Of a stretch of 64,000 nucleotides of DNA, positions 33,988 to 42,443 are shown one piece after another. A program made the translations under genes and the position numbers. Below the pieces are notes generated by a model. That model was not told the origin of the DNA. It searched no databases and saw only the letters and a program-made list of their open reading frames with translations. This DNA comes from Roseovarius sp. THAF9 (GTDB lineage Bacteria > Pseudomonadota > Alphaproteobacteria > Rhodobacterales > Rhodobacteraceae). Within the stretch, counting starts at the first letter, position 1, and every line of letters begins with the position of its first letter. Location: contig NZ_CP045404.1 of the NCBI RefSeq assembly GCF_009363715.1, forward strand, positions 124,001-188,000, read 5' to 3'.

Positions 33988-35223
33988 TCATTGTGCGCGG
34001 GCTTTTTTTCGACCCAAGAATTTTTTCCAAGCCTGGCTGCGCGGCAACTTGTCTTCAATCACCATTCCCAGATCTTCCACCAAAAGCTGATCGCAGCATT
34101 GCGCTGCGGTGTAGATCGTATTCTGCTGTCCGAACTGGGTGTTTATGCGAAAGCTGGAGAGTTTCGATCTGTTTTTGGCCCATGTTACCGAGAGCTTTCT
34201 CGCATACCAGAGCCATTGGCTTTTGGCCTTTTCAAGTGCTTTTTCACATCCTAGGATGCGTGCGTGCTGTTCGAGCGAAGACATGATGCTTTCCGAAGTC
34301 TCGGGGTCTTTTTTGATCGCTTCAACAAGCACGGTGACGTACCATGAACGGTAATCGAGTGATATCGGCACCTCTGGAAAGTGATGTTTCACGGTTTCAA
34401 GAGTACTCAGAAATTCTAGCGCAGTCGACTTGGAGATGGGCATCACGTCGTCAACGGTGTCAAGGCGCGTCTCGGACTTGAACTTTGATTGCTCCATGCT
34501 TTGCGCGTTTTTGGTTCCCTGTGCGCTGAAACTTCCGCCGTTGCTTGCCGGACTGTGACCATTGATCGAGAAAGCATGGTTGCAGTGCAGGAACCTTCCA
34601 CCAAGCTGGGTCGAGCGAAAACTGACGAAAAGATCTGGACTGCGTGCCAACATGCACACCCCGTCTTGTCGCGCAATTCTTCCTAGGTAATCACGTGACA
34701 TACAGCCGTGGTATAGTTGAGGTAAGGGATGGAAGAGATCGAGACGCCCTCTCTCGAGTGCATGGAGTCTGTCGGTTGCATCCATAAGCGCAGGCTTGCC
34801 GAATAGCTTGCTTCGAACGAGCCGAACGCCTCCAACTCGGCTTCCATACCCGTCGACAGGCCAGCCATATACCGGGAAATCCCAGCTTAGTGCGTCAGGA
34901 CGATGTACTTCCAAGATTTTACGAAGGAACGGGAACTGCCCGGGGATGATGCCGTCGTCATCCCCGAAATAGATAACGTAGTCGCCGGTGCTTTGATGAA
35001 GGGCAAATTCGAAATTCTGGCGCATCGACAGGCGCGCCCCAGTATTGACGTAGCGGACCCGTGGATCCTGCGCTTCGGATACAACCTTTTGGGTTTCATC
35101 GACTGAGGCATTGTCGCTCACCAAGATCTCGATGTTGGTATCAATGATGGCTGTTGCCGTCGCTAGCGAATGACGCAGATACTGGGCACGGTCCCGAGTA
35201 GGAATAACAATTGAGATAAGCAT
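33988..35223 (-). CDS. Family 2 glycosyltransferase
   Basis: A 411-residue GT-A glycosyltransferase. The N-terminus is LISIVIPTRDRAQYLRHSL, followed by EILVSDNASVDET and the metal-binding DxD in VIYFGDDDGIIPG. The C-terminal 170 residues are helical and charged with no known match. The start ATG at 35223 directly precedes the family's first strand. The gene looks clearly richer in A and T than the host genes, suggesting recent transfer. It probably moves the modified sugar, or a partner, onto a surface glycan. Confidence 0.9.
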   Translation of the reverse strand: MLISIVIPTRDRAQYLRHSLATATAIIDTNIEILVSDNASVDETQKVVSEAQDPRVRYVNTGARLSMRQNFEFALHQSTGDYVIYFGDDDGIIPGQFPFLRKILEVHRPDALSWDFPVYGWPVDGYGSRVGGVRLVRSKLFGKPALMDATDRLHALERGRLDLFHPLPQLYHGCMSRDYLGRIARQDGVCMLARSPDLFVSFRSTQLGGRFLHCNHAFSINGHSPASNGGSFSAQGTKNAQSMEQSKFKSETRLDTVDDVMPISKSTALEFLSTLETVKHHFPEVPISLDYRSWYVTVLVEAIKKDPETSESIMSSLEQHARILGCEKALEKAKSQWLWYARKLSVTWAKNRSKLSSFRINTQFGQQNTIYTAAQCCDQLLVEDLGMVIEDKLPRSQAWKKFLGRKKARAQ

Positions 35224-35408
35224 TTGTGGCACCACAGTCTAGTATTTCGATTGCATTAAAGCTTTGACATTGCGTCCGCAACACTAGGGTGCTGAAGCAT
35301 AAGGCAGCTTTTGGTGAAACGACGTTCTGTGTCAGTCTTGAGACTTTAGGAACCCGATAACATGTATCTGAACCTTAGCAGCCGGATCTGACTGGTACAG
35401 TCTGATCA

Positions 35409-35795
35409 TTAGTGCATTGTCGGCCTGGGTTCCATCGTGGTGATAGTTTCCGGCGCAGGTGGTCGGCACCCCAGGGCGCTATGCGGTCGCTTTGTGTTAT
35501 AGTGTTCTCTCCAGCGCTCAATGATGATCTGCGCTTCTCCGGGCGAGTAGAAGATTTCGCGGTTCAGCATTTCGTCGCGGAAGCGGGCATTAAAGCTCTC
35601 GATGTAGCTGTTTTCCCAAGGGCTGCGCGGCTTAATGAACGTGGTCTTGGCGCCCACCGACTCGATCCATGCCCGGACATCCTTAGCAACGAATTCAGGG
35701 CCATTTTCGCTGCGGACCAATGCTGGTCGCCCACGCAGGATGGAGAGATCGGTGAGGGCATCAATCACGTCGGTCGAGTTCAGCTTTCGCTTCAT
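35409..35795 (-). pseudogene. C-terminal fragment of an IS3-family transposase OrfB
   Basis: 128 codons correspond to the last third of OrfB: VKRKLNS-like start, VRSENGPEFVAKDVRAWI with the Asp of the DDE triad changed to SENG (Glu), SFNARFRDEMLNREIFYSP, and YNTKRPHSALGCRPPAPET. The N-terminal two thirds are missing. It is related to the relic at 24970 but lies in the opposite orientation, so the two bracket the sugar genes. Confidence 0.88.
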
Positions 35796-36013
35796 CCGTA
35801 GCCGGTCCGCTTCCAGCCAAACGGCGCAATGTCACGGTTTTCGCGCTCAAGTCACGGCTTTCCCTTCACCCCTAATAAAAATCAATAGCGTAACGGATTA
35901 TCTGTCACGCCTTTCTACAAGGCGTCCACAGAAGTCCGGTGCATAGAGGTGCATCTTTGCAGCAAGAAGCGGATCGCAACCCAGCGACCCGTCGTGAGGC
36001 AAGGAGCAAGATC

Positions 36014-36217
36014 GTGGCAAAGCTCACGCAAGATCAACTGGCCGCGCGATGGCACATGTCGCCGCGCACGCTGGAACAGTGGCGCTGGCTCGGGAAGGGG
36101 CCGAGGTTTCTCAAGATCGGGGCGCGCGTTCTCTATGACGAAGATGTCATCGAGGACTTCGAGGCTGGTCAGGCCTGCCAGAACACGCATGGGCCCATCG
36201 GGTCGGAGGGCGCGTGA
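36014..36217 (+). CDS. Excisionase-like helix-turn-helix protein
   Basis: A 67-residue MerR/Xis-type HTH protein: LTQDQLAARWHMSPRTLEQW, then WLGKGPRFLKIGARVLYDED. I chose the GTG at 36014 because AAGGAG lies 7 bases ahead; an upstream frame to 35939 lacks such a site. Proteins like this control excision or replication genes on integrative elements. The stop shares one base with the next HTH gene's ATG. Confidence 0.75.
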   Translation: MAKLTQDQLAARWHMSPRTLEQWRWLGKGPRFLKIGARVLYDEDVIEDFEAGQACQNTHGPIGSEGA

Positions 36218-36465
36218 TGGCGAAGAAGTTTCCGGGAAACAGGATCAAGTCGCACCGCATCTACACGGTCTGGGAGATTTCAGATCTCCTGGGCTGTCAC
36301 AAGCAGACGATTATCCGCTGGATCAAATACCACGGTCTGATGGCCTACACGAGCACCAAACCCTGGCTGATCGAGGGGCATGACCTAAAGGCGTTCCTCG
36401 GCGCGCGGCAATCGAAGGCGCGCTGTAAACTCGCGCCGCACCATTGCTACTGCCTGGGTGTCTAA
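36217..36465 (+). pseudogene. Helix-turn-helix gene cut by an IS
   Basis: The first 80 codons read as a typical mobile-element HTH protein: KFPGNRIKSHRIYTVWEISD, LGCHKQTIIRWIKYHG, then TKPWLIEGHDLKAFLG. Relatives continue for some 50 residues past the Cys-rich CKLAPHHCYCLG. Here the frame runs into the IS end (TGTCTAAC) at about 36459 and stops after one more codon. The missing 3' part is not found on the far side of the IS pair. Confidence 0.7.
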
Positions 36466-36995
36466 CGTCAGCACCTACCGGACAGATTTAGGTGTTTGAG
36501 GAACGGAGGATTTCTGGTTCATCGAAGCCATAATGGAGCGAAGATGAACAAGAGATCCGGAACATCCAAGGATGCTGCTGACAAGCTTGTTAGGGGTATC
36601 AAGCGTAAGACCCGCAAGCACTACTCGGCGGAGGAGAAGATCCGCATCGTGCTTGCCGGGATGCGGGGCGAAGAAAGCATAGCGGCCCTGTGCCGTCGTG
36701 AAGGGATCGCTGAGAGCCTTTATTACAGCTGGTCGAAGGAGTTTCTTGAGGCTGGGAAGAACCGGCTGGCGGGTGACACAGCCCGTCAGGCGACAGCTCC
36801 CGAGGTCAAGGAACTGCGCTCTGAGGCAGCCGCGCTGAAAGAAGTGGTCGCGGAGCTGACACTGGAGAACAGGCTGCTCAAAAAAAGCACGTTCGGGGAT
36901 GGGGAGGACGACGCATGAGATACCCAGCCTCGGAGAAGCTCGAGATCATTCGGACAGTCGAAGCCTCGCATTTGCCGGTCAGGCGGACCCTGACC
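36459..36995 (+). mobile_element. Partial IS3-family copy, left end only
   Basis: It begins with the IS end TGTCTAACGTCAGC and contains all of orfA and the first 27 codons of orfB, then stops abruptly at 36995. Every base is the mirror of 37970-38506 in the full copy. It abuts the other end of that full copy without spacer. Confidence 0.88.
36544..36918 (+). CDS. IS3-family transposase OrfA, copy in the truncated IS
   Basis: A 124-residue OrfA from ATG at 36544 (MNKRSGTSKDAADKLVRGIK), with a helix-turn-helix in EEKIRIVLAGMRGEESIAAL and a C-terminal leucine-rich helix (ELRSEAAALKEVVAELTLEN). It is identical to the OrfA of the full copy. OrfB behind it is cut after 27 codons, so this copy cannot make transposase but could still make the DNA-binding part. 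Confidence 0.85.
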   Translation: MNKRSGTSKDAADKLVRGIKRKTRKHYSAEEKIRIVLAGMRGEESIAALCRREGIAESLYYSWSKEFLEAGKNRLAGDTARQATAPEVKELRSEAAALKEVVAELTLENRLLKKSTFGDGEDDA

Positions 36996-37069
36996 TGTCC
37001 GTCTTCAGAGTTTTTCGGACAAGTCGTTTGTTTTGGTAACGGAGGCTCTGGTTCGGTTTCTGTTTGAGT

Positions 37070-38050
37070 TTAGGCGACCGCGGCTTTGTGCTGCAACCGG
37101 CGCTTTCGGATTGTCTGTTTCTTGATCTCCTCTCTCATTTTCAGGATCGTCCGACCCCGACCGTGGTAGACGTCAGCCGGCGTCAGGTTATCCAGGCTCT
37201 CGTGGTATCGCCGAGTGTTGTAGTATCCGACGAAGTCGCCGATCTGGCGTTCAAGATCCCCCGGCAGATAGTAGTTCTCCAGCAGAACCCGGTTCTTCAT
37301 GGTCTGGTGCCAGCGTTCGATCTTGCCCTGGGTCTGTGGGTGGTGCGGCGCTCCGCGGACGTGATCCATACCTTTGGTATCGAGGTAGTCGGCCAGGTCG
37401 GCCGCAACGTAGGACGAGCCGTTGTCGCTGAGCAGCCGGGGCTTGTGAACGACTGTCGCATGAGCACAGCCCGAGGCCTCCAGCGCCAGATCCAGCGTGT
37501 CCGTCACATCCACGGCCTTCATTGTCGTGCAGAGCTTCCACGCGATGATGTAGCGGCTGTAATCGTCGAGGATCGTGCTGAGATAGAACCAGCCCCAACC
37601 GATGACCTTGAGATAGGTGAAGTCGGTTTGCCAGAGTTCGTTGGGCCGAGTTGTCTTGTCCCGGAACTCATCGGCGGCACGGATCACCACATGGGCCGGA
37701 GCCGTGATCAGGTCCTGGGCCTTGAGAATGCGGTATGCCGAGGACTCAGATACAAAATACCGTTTCTCATCGGTGTATTTGACCGCCAATTCCCGTGGCG
37801 TCAGATCCTCATGATCCAGCGCGAACTCAACGAAGGCGTCGCGGATCTCGTCCGGGATGCGGTTCCACACCGCCCGAGGCCGCGGGGACGTGTCACGCAA
37901 AGCGTCAACGCCGCCATCGGCCCACCGCGCATACCACTGGTAATAGGTGCTGCTGGGAATGCCGAGCATGGTCAGGGTCCGCCTGACCGGCAAATGCGAG
38001 GCTTCGACTGTCCGAATGATCTCGAGCTTCTCCGAGGCTGGGTATCTCAT
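37070..38050 (-). CDS. IS3-family transposase OrfB
   Basis: A 326-residue DDE integrase-fold transposase. Catalytic residues are visible: Asp in LWQTDFTYLKV, Asp in LLSDNGSSYVAADLAD and Glu in GKIERWHQTMKN. The N-terminal HTH (KLEIIRTVEASHLPVRRTLT) is intact. Its ATG overlaps the orfA stop by 4 bases. A frameshift fusion with OrfA, usual in the IS3 family, may also occur. The gene appears functional. Confidence 0.93.
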   Translation of the reverse strand: MRYPASEKLEIIRTVEASHLPVRRTLTMLGIPSSTYYQWYARWADGGVDALRDTSPRPRAVWNRIPDEIRDAFVEFALDHEDLTPRELAVKYTDEKRYFVSESSAYRILKAQDLITAPAHVVIRAADEFRDKTTRPNELWQTDFTYLKVIGWGWFYLSTILDDYSRYIIAWKLCTTMKAVDVTDTLDLALEASGCAHATVVHKPRLLSDNGSSYVAADLADYLDTKGMDHVRGAPHHPQTQGKIERWHQTMKNRVLLENYYLPGDLERQIGDFVGYYNTRRYHESLDNLTPADVYHGRGRTILKMREEIKKQTIRKRRLQHKAAVA

Positions 38051-38421
38051 GCGTCGTCCTCCCCATCCCCGAACGTGCTTTTTTTGAGCAGCCTGTTCTC
38101 CAGTGTCAGCTCCGCGACCACTTCTTTCAGCGCGGCTGCCTCAGAGCGCAGTTCCTTGACCTCGGGAGCTGTCGCCTGACGGGCTGTGTCACCCGCCAGC
38201 CGGTTCTTCCCAGCCTCAAGAAACTCCTTCGACCAGCTGTAATAAAGGCTCTCAGCGATCCCTTCACGACGGCACAGGGCCGCTATGCTTTCTTCGCCCC
38301 GCATCCCGGCAAGCACGATGCGGATCTTCTCCTCCGCCGAGTAGTGCTTGCGGGTCTTACGCTTGATACCCCTAACAAGCTTGTCAGCAGCATCCTTGGA
38401 TGTTCCGGATCTCTTGTTCAT
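38047..38421 (-). CDS. IS3-family transposase OrfA
   Basis: A 124-residue HTH protein identical to the copy at 36544. ATG at 38421 follows GGAGCGAAG. The longer frame from a TTG at 38469 lacks a ribosome-binding site. With OrfB it forms the transposase of the full IS. Confidence 0.9.
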   Translation of the reverse strand: MNKRSGTSKDAADKLVRGIKRKTRKHYSAEEKIRIVLAGMRGEESIAALCRREGIAESLYYSWSKEFLEAGKNRLAGDTARQATAPEVKELRSEAAALKEVVAELTLENRLLKKSTFGDGEDDA

Positions 38422-38754
38422 CTTCGCTCCATTATGGCTTCGATGAACCAGAAATCCTCCGTTCCTCAAACACCTAAATCTGTCCGGTAGGTGCTGACGT
38501 TAGACACCCGACAGCTGCTTTGGTTTGATGCCGTCACACCAATCAAGCTGTTTGCCACTACGGCTTCGCTGCGCTGCTGTTCTGTATCAAACGATTGTCG
38601 GTTCACTTGCCAAAACCAGGGCTGGCTCGCGGGGGCACTTCTTATGACTTGCCGCTAGTTGCCAGCAGGGCTCAAGGATCTTCAAAATAATGCGCCCTAT
38701 TTGCGCCCTACACACGGCGCGCAACTTACATGATGTCCGTTAAGTTTTTGATTT

Positions 38755-38804
38755 CAGTGGTGAGCCGTGCAGGATTCGAACCTGCGACCCACTGATTAAA
38801 AGTC
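38755..38804. repeat. Right attachment repeat of the tRNA-Lys island
   Basis: Identical 50-base partner of 26016-26065, here as part of the intact tRNA-Lys gene. The 250 bases between the IS and this site hold no gene that I recognise. Confidence 0.92.
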
Positions 38805-38833
38805 AGTTGCTCTACCAACTGAGCTAACGGCCC
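38758..38833 (-). tRNA. tRNA-Lys (anticodon TTT)
   Basis: A complete 76-base cloverleaf on the minus strand: acceptor GGGCCGT/ACGGCTC with one G-T pair, D arm GCTC-AGTTGGTA-GAGC, anticodon arm ACTGACTTTTAATCAGT (anticodon TTT), T arm with GTTCGAATC, and encoded CCA. Its 3' end is the integration target of the neighbouring island, and the gene has been kept intact. Confidence 0.97.
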
Positions 38834-38940
38834 ACTAGGCGGCCTATCTAGAAAGAGGGGACAGGGGGGTCAAGCCCCAATTGCAGGGAATTTTCCGCTG
38901 TGGCTGGATTCGTCGCAACAGGGGCTTTATATGCGCGGCC

Positions 38941-39780
38941 ATGACGGATGCGCAGTATATCGGATTGCCCTTCATGAAGATGCACGGGCTGGGAAACGAC
39001 TTTGTCGTTGTGGACGCGCGTGCCCGGTCGGTGGCGATCACGCCGGCGCTGGCGCAGGCGGTCGGCGACCGGCATCGCGGGATCGGATTCGATCAGTTGG
39101 CGGTGATCCGTCAGGGCGCGGATGGCGTCGATGCGCATCTGGAATTCTGGAACAGTGACGGCACGCAGGCCGGGGCTTGCGGGAACGCTACGCGGTGTAT
39201 TGCGCGGTTTCTGCTGAATGAGACGGGCCGCGACAGGCTGCACCTGACCACGGCAAGGGGGCACCTCTATGCCGTCGATGCGGGCGACGGGCTGACGTCC
39301 GTCAATATGGGGGCGCCCTTGCTGGAGTGGGACGGGGTGCCGCTCGCCGAGGAGATGGACACGCTGGAGCTGCCCATCGAGGGCGGGCCGGTGGCGACCG
39401 GCATGGGGAATCCGCATTGTACCTTCTTCGTCGATGACGCCGAGGCGATCCCGCTGGAGAGTTTCGGGCCACGGTACGAGCATCATCCGCTGTTTCCCGA
39501 ACGGACTAACGTTCAGGTGGCCAGCGTGATCGGCGCCGATCACATCCGGATGCGGGTGTGGGAGCGGGGCGTGGGTGTGACGCTGGCCTCGGGCTCGTCC
39601 TCCTGTGCCGTGGCCGTGGCGGCGGCGCGGCGGGGACTGACGGGGCGTGATGTGCGGATCGAGCTGGATGGCGGGACCTTGCGGGTGGAGTGGCGCGACG
39701 ATGGCGTGTGGATGACCGGGCCGACGATGCATGTCTGTGATGGCGTGCTGACGCCCGATTTCCTAAGGTCTGCAAAATGA
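38941..39780 (+). CDS. dapF: Diaminopimelate epimerase
   Basis: DapF (279 residues) converts LL- to meso-diaminopimelate for lysine and peptidoglycan synthesis. It needs no cofactor and uses two Cys: one in the [10 protein letters not shown] block, the other in [13 protein letters not shown]. The N-terminus [16 protein letters not shown] is diagnostic. I chose the ATG at 38941, 11 residues before that block. It overlaps mtaB by 4 bases, a common pairing in this bacterial group. Confidence 0.96.
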   Translation: MTDAQYIGLPFMKMHGLGNDFVVVDARARSVAITPALAQAVGDRHRGIGFDQLAVIRQGADGVDAHLEFWNSDGTQAGACGNATRCIARFLLNETGRDRLHLTTARGHLYAVDAGDGLTSVNMGAPLLEWDGVPLAEEMDTLELPIEGGPVATGMGNPHCTFFVDDAEAIPLESFGPRYEHHPLFPERTNVQVASVIGADHIRMRVWERGVGVTLASGSSSCAVAVAAARRGLTGRDVRIELDGGTLRVEWRDDGVWMTGPTMHVCDGVLTPDFLRSAK

Positions 39781-41045
39781 GCGCGCCGGTTTTCACCACG
39801 CTGGGCTGTCGGCTGAACGCCTACGAGACGGAAGCCATGAAAGAGCTTGCCGGCGAGGTGGGTCTGGAAAATGCCGTGGTGGTCAACACCTGCGCGGTGA
39901 CCGCCGAGGCGGTGCGCAAGGCACGGCAGGAGATTCGCAAGCTGCGGCGCGACAATCCGAACGCGCGGCTGATCGTGACGGGCTGCGCGGCGCAGACGGA
40001 GCCCGAGACGTTTACCGCGATGGATGAGGTGGATGCCGTCATCGGCAACACCGAGAAGATGGTGCGCGACACCTGGGCTGGCCTCGCTGCCGATTTCATC
40101 GGCGAGACCGAGGCGGTTCAGGTGGACGACATCATGAGTGTCACAGAGACGGCGGGGCACCTGATTGACGGCTTTGGCACGCGGAGCCGGGCCTATGTTC
40201 AGGTGCAGAACGGCTGTGACCATCGCTGCACCTTCTGCATCATCCCCTACGGCCGGGGCAATTCGCGCAGCGTGCCGGCGGGGGTCGTAGTGGACCAGAT
40301 CAAGCGGCTGGTCGACCGGGGCTATAACGAGGTGGTGCTGACCGGCGTCGACCTGACAAGCTGGGGCGCGGACCTGCCGGCGGAGCCGAAGCTGGGCGAT
40401 CTGGTGATGCGTATCCTGAAGCTGGTGCCGGATCTGCCGCGACTGCGTATTTCGTCGATCGATTCGATCGAGGTGGACGAGAACCTGATGCAGGCGATTG
40501 CCACCGAAAGCCGCCTGATGCCGCATCTGCATCTGAGTTTGCAGCATGGCGACGACCTGATCCTGAAGCGCATGAAGCGGCGGCATCTGCGGGACGACGC
40601 GATCCGATTTTCCGAGGAGGCGCGCAAGCTGCGCCCCGATATGACATTCGGCGCGGACATCATCGCCGGGTTCCCGACCGAGACAGAGACGGCGTTCGAG
40701 AACTCGCTGCGGCTGGTCGAGGAGTGTGGGCTGACATGGCTGCATGTCTTCCCCTACAGCCCGCGTCCGGGCACCCCGGCGGCACGGATGCCGCAAGTGG
40801 ACGGGCGGGCGATCAAGGATCGTGCGGCGCGGCTGCGGGCGGCGGGTGAGGCGCGGGTGGCGCGGCATCTAGACGAACAAAAGGGGCGGGTGCATCGGGT
40901 GTTGCTGGAGAATGCCCGGATGGGGCGCACCGAGCAGTTTACCGAGGTGACGTTCGGCAGTGACCAGCCTGAAGGGCAGATCGTGTCGGCCCGCGTGACA
41001 GGCCATGATGCGTCGCGGCTGACGGCGGACACGGCCTTGTGCTAG
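39777..41045 (+). CDS. mtaB: tRNA t6A37 methylthiotransferase
   Basis: MtaB (422 residues) is a radical-SAM enzyme that adds a methylthio group to t6A37 of tRNAs reading ANN codons. The N-terminal UPF0004 domain has [14 protein letters not shown] and [11 protein letters not shown] with cluster Cys residues. The radical-SAM Cys triad is CDHRCTFC, and the C-terminal domain (about 370-420) is TRAM-like. The start overlaps the dapF stop by 4 bases. Confidence 0.94.
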   Translation: MSAPVFTTLGCRLNAYETEAMKELAGEVGLENAVVVNTCAVTAEAVRKARQEIRKLRRDNPNARLIVTGCAAQTEPETFTAMDEVDAVIGNTEKMVRDTWAGLAADFIGETEAVQVDDIMSVTETAGHLIDGFGTRSRAYVQVQNGCDHRCTFCIIPYGRGNSRSVPAGVVVDQIKRLVDRGYNEVVLTGVDLTSWGADLPAEPKLGDLVMRILKLVPDLPRLRISSIDSIEVDENLMQAIATESRLMPHLHLSLQHGDDLILKRMKRRHLRDDAIRFSEEARKLRPDMTFGADIIAGFPTETETAFENSLRLVEECGLTWLHVFPYSPRPGTPAARMPQVDGRAIKDRAARLRAAGEARVARHLDEQKGRVHRVLLENARMGRTEQFTEVTFGSDQPEGQIVSARVTGHDASRLTADTALC

Positions 41046-41166
41046 CGAGCGTGGTGTGCGGGGCCTTTTCTGCTACCCATCGAAGCGCTTTGATTGTGAC
41101 AGGGACAATTCTTTGCTGGCCGTGACGGAGGTCGTTGCGACATGGTGGGCGTGAAGGAGACCCGCC

Positions 41167-41787
41167 ATGCATCCCAACCCGATCTTTCGCCAGACGCCGG
41201 AGGCGCGGAATGTCGCGTTCGCGCGGGCGCAAGGCTTTGGCGTGTTGGCGGTTGTGGCCGAGGGGGCGCCGCTGATGAGCCACATCCCGTTCCTGTTGTC
41301 CGAGGACGGAGCGGTGGCGGAGTTTCACCTTGTGCGGTCGAACCCGATTGCGCGGGCGCTGGCCGCGCCTTTGCATGCGCGGCTCGCTGTCGTTGGGCCT
41401 CACTCCTACGTTTCGCCGGACTGGTACGGGGTGGAGGACCAGGTGCCGACGTGGAATTACGTGGCGGTGCATCTGGTGGGGGATGTCGAATTGCGGCCGC
41501 AGGACGAGATGCGCGATCTGCTGGACCGGCAGTCGGCGCAGTTGGAGGATCAGTTGCTGCCGAAGGTGCCGTGGAAAACCGAAAAGATGACGCCGGACGT
41601 TCTGGACCGGATGATGCGCCAGATCGTGCCGTGCCGGATGCGGGTGGACGAGATCCATGGCACGTGGAAGCTGAATCAGAACAAAGCGGATGACGTGCGC
41701 CTGCGGGCCGCCGAGGCGGTGGAGGCGTCGGGGATGGGCGTTGAGATCGGAGTCCTTGCGGCGCTGATGCGAGATGCGGGCGGCTAG
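41167..41787 (+). CDS. PaiB-like FMN-binding protein
   Basis: A 206-residue member of the PaiB/FMN-binding split-barrel family, often annotated as negative transcriptional regulator. The N-terminus HPNPIFRQTPEARNVAFARA and the core SHIPFLL are typical, with YGVEDQVPTWNYVAVHLVG later. There is no DNA-binding domain; some members may be flavin reductases or haem-handling proteins. Start ATG at 41167 follows GAAGGAGACCCGCC. Confidence 0.85.
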   Translation: MHPNPIFRQTPEARNVAFARAQGFGVLAVVAEGAPLMSHIPFLLSEDGAVAEFHLVRSNPIARALAAPLHARLAVVGPHSYVSPDWYGVEDQVPTWNYVAVHLVGDVELRPQDEMRDLLDRQSAQLEDQLLPKVPWKTEKMTPDVLDRMMRQIVPCRMRVDEIHGTWKLNQNKADDVRLRAAEAVEASGMGVEIGVLAALMRDAGG

Positions 41788-41839
41788 ACCCCATGGCGCG
41801 GGCGAAGTAGCTTGCGGTGAAAATCGAAAGGGATGTGCG

Positions 41840-42442
41840 ATGCAACTGATCTCTGCCAAGCCGTCGCCCTATGGGCGCAAGGTGAAAGTGACGCTGATCG
41901 AGACCGGGCTGATCGACGAGGTCGAGATGGTCGAGGTGATGACAACGCCGGTGGCGACTGACACCACGGTGGCGGCGGCGAACCCGGTGGGCAAGATCCC
42001 GGCGCTGGTGCGCGACGAGGGACCGACGCTCTATGACAGCCGGGTGATCTGTCGCTACCTCGATGCGCGGGCGGGCACGAAGCTGTATCCCGAGGGCCGG
42101 ATCTGGGAGACGCTGACGCTGGAGGCGACGGCGGAAGGGATACTGGATGCCGCCCTTGCCATGGTCTACGAGCGGCGGGTGCGGCCCGAGAACATGGTCT
42201 ACGAGCCATGGATCGAGGCGCAGTGGGAAAAGATCTCCCGCAGCGTGGCGGCGATCAACGCGCGGTGGATGAGCCATCTGCGCGGGCCGCTGGATGCGGG
42301 GCAGATCGCGGTGGGCTGTGCGCTGGGGTATCTCGATTTCCGGCTGGACGACCGCGGCTGGCGCAAAGGGAATGACGCGCTGGACGACTGGTTCGCCGTC
42401 TTTGCGGAGCGCGAGAGCATGACGGCCAGCGCGCCCGACTGA
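41840..42442 (+). CDS. Glutathione S-transferase family protein
   Basis: A 200-residue GST. The thioredoxin-like N-terminal domain (1-80) has MQLISAKPSPYGRKVKVTLI with Ser/Tyr near the usual catalytic position, and the glutathione-binding blocks NPVGKIPALVRDEG and LYDSRVICRYLD. A helical C-terminal domain follows with GQIAVGCALGYLDFRL. Substrate unknown. It is 52 bases after the PaiB-like gene and may be co-transcribed. Confidence 0.9.
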   Translation: MQLISAKPSPYGRKVKVTLIETGLIDEVEMVEVMTTPVATDTTVAAANPVGKIPALVRDEGPTLYDSRVICRYLDARAGTKLYPEGRIWETLTLEATAEGILDAALAMVYERRVRPENMVYEPWIEAQWEKISRSVAAINARWMSHLRGPLDAGQIAVGCALGYLDFRLDDRGWRKGNDALDDWFAVFAERESMTASAPD

Positions 42443-42443
42443 G

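Larger units (their letters stand above)
36996..38506 (-). mobile_element. Full-length IS3-family insertion sequence
   Basis: About 1.5 kb with orfA and orfB reading leftward. The ends are imperfect inverted repeats beginning TGTC: 36996 reads TGTCCGTCTTCAGAG and the complement of 38506 reads TGTCTAACGTCAGC, sharing TGTC, TCAG and CGGACA at the same offsets. No direct target duplication is evident, since one flank is the partial inverted copy. Confidence 0.85.

Noticed and set aside
37064..38179. A 371-codon open frame on the plus strand over the IS
   Set aside because: It is the antisense shadow of orfB, which has a complete DDE triad and normal length.
24598..38833. A prophage
   Set aside because: Apart from the integrase and excisionase-like proteins there are no phage replication, capsid, tail or lysis genes.
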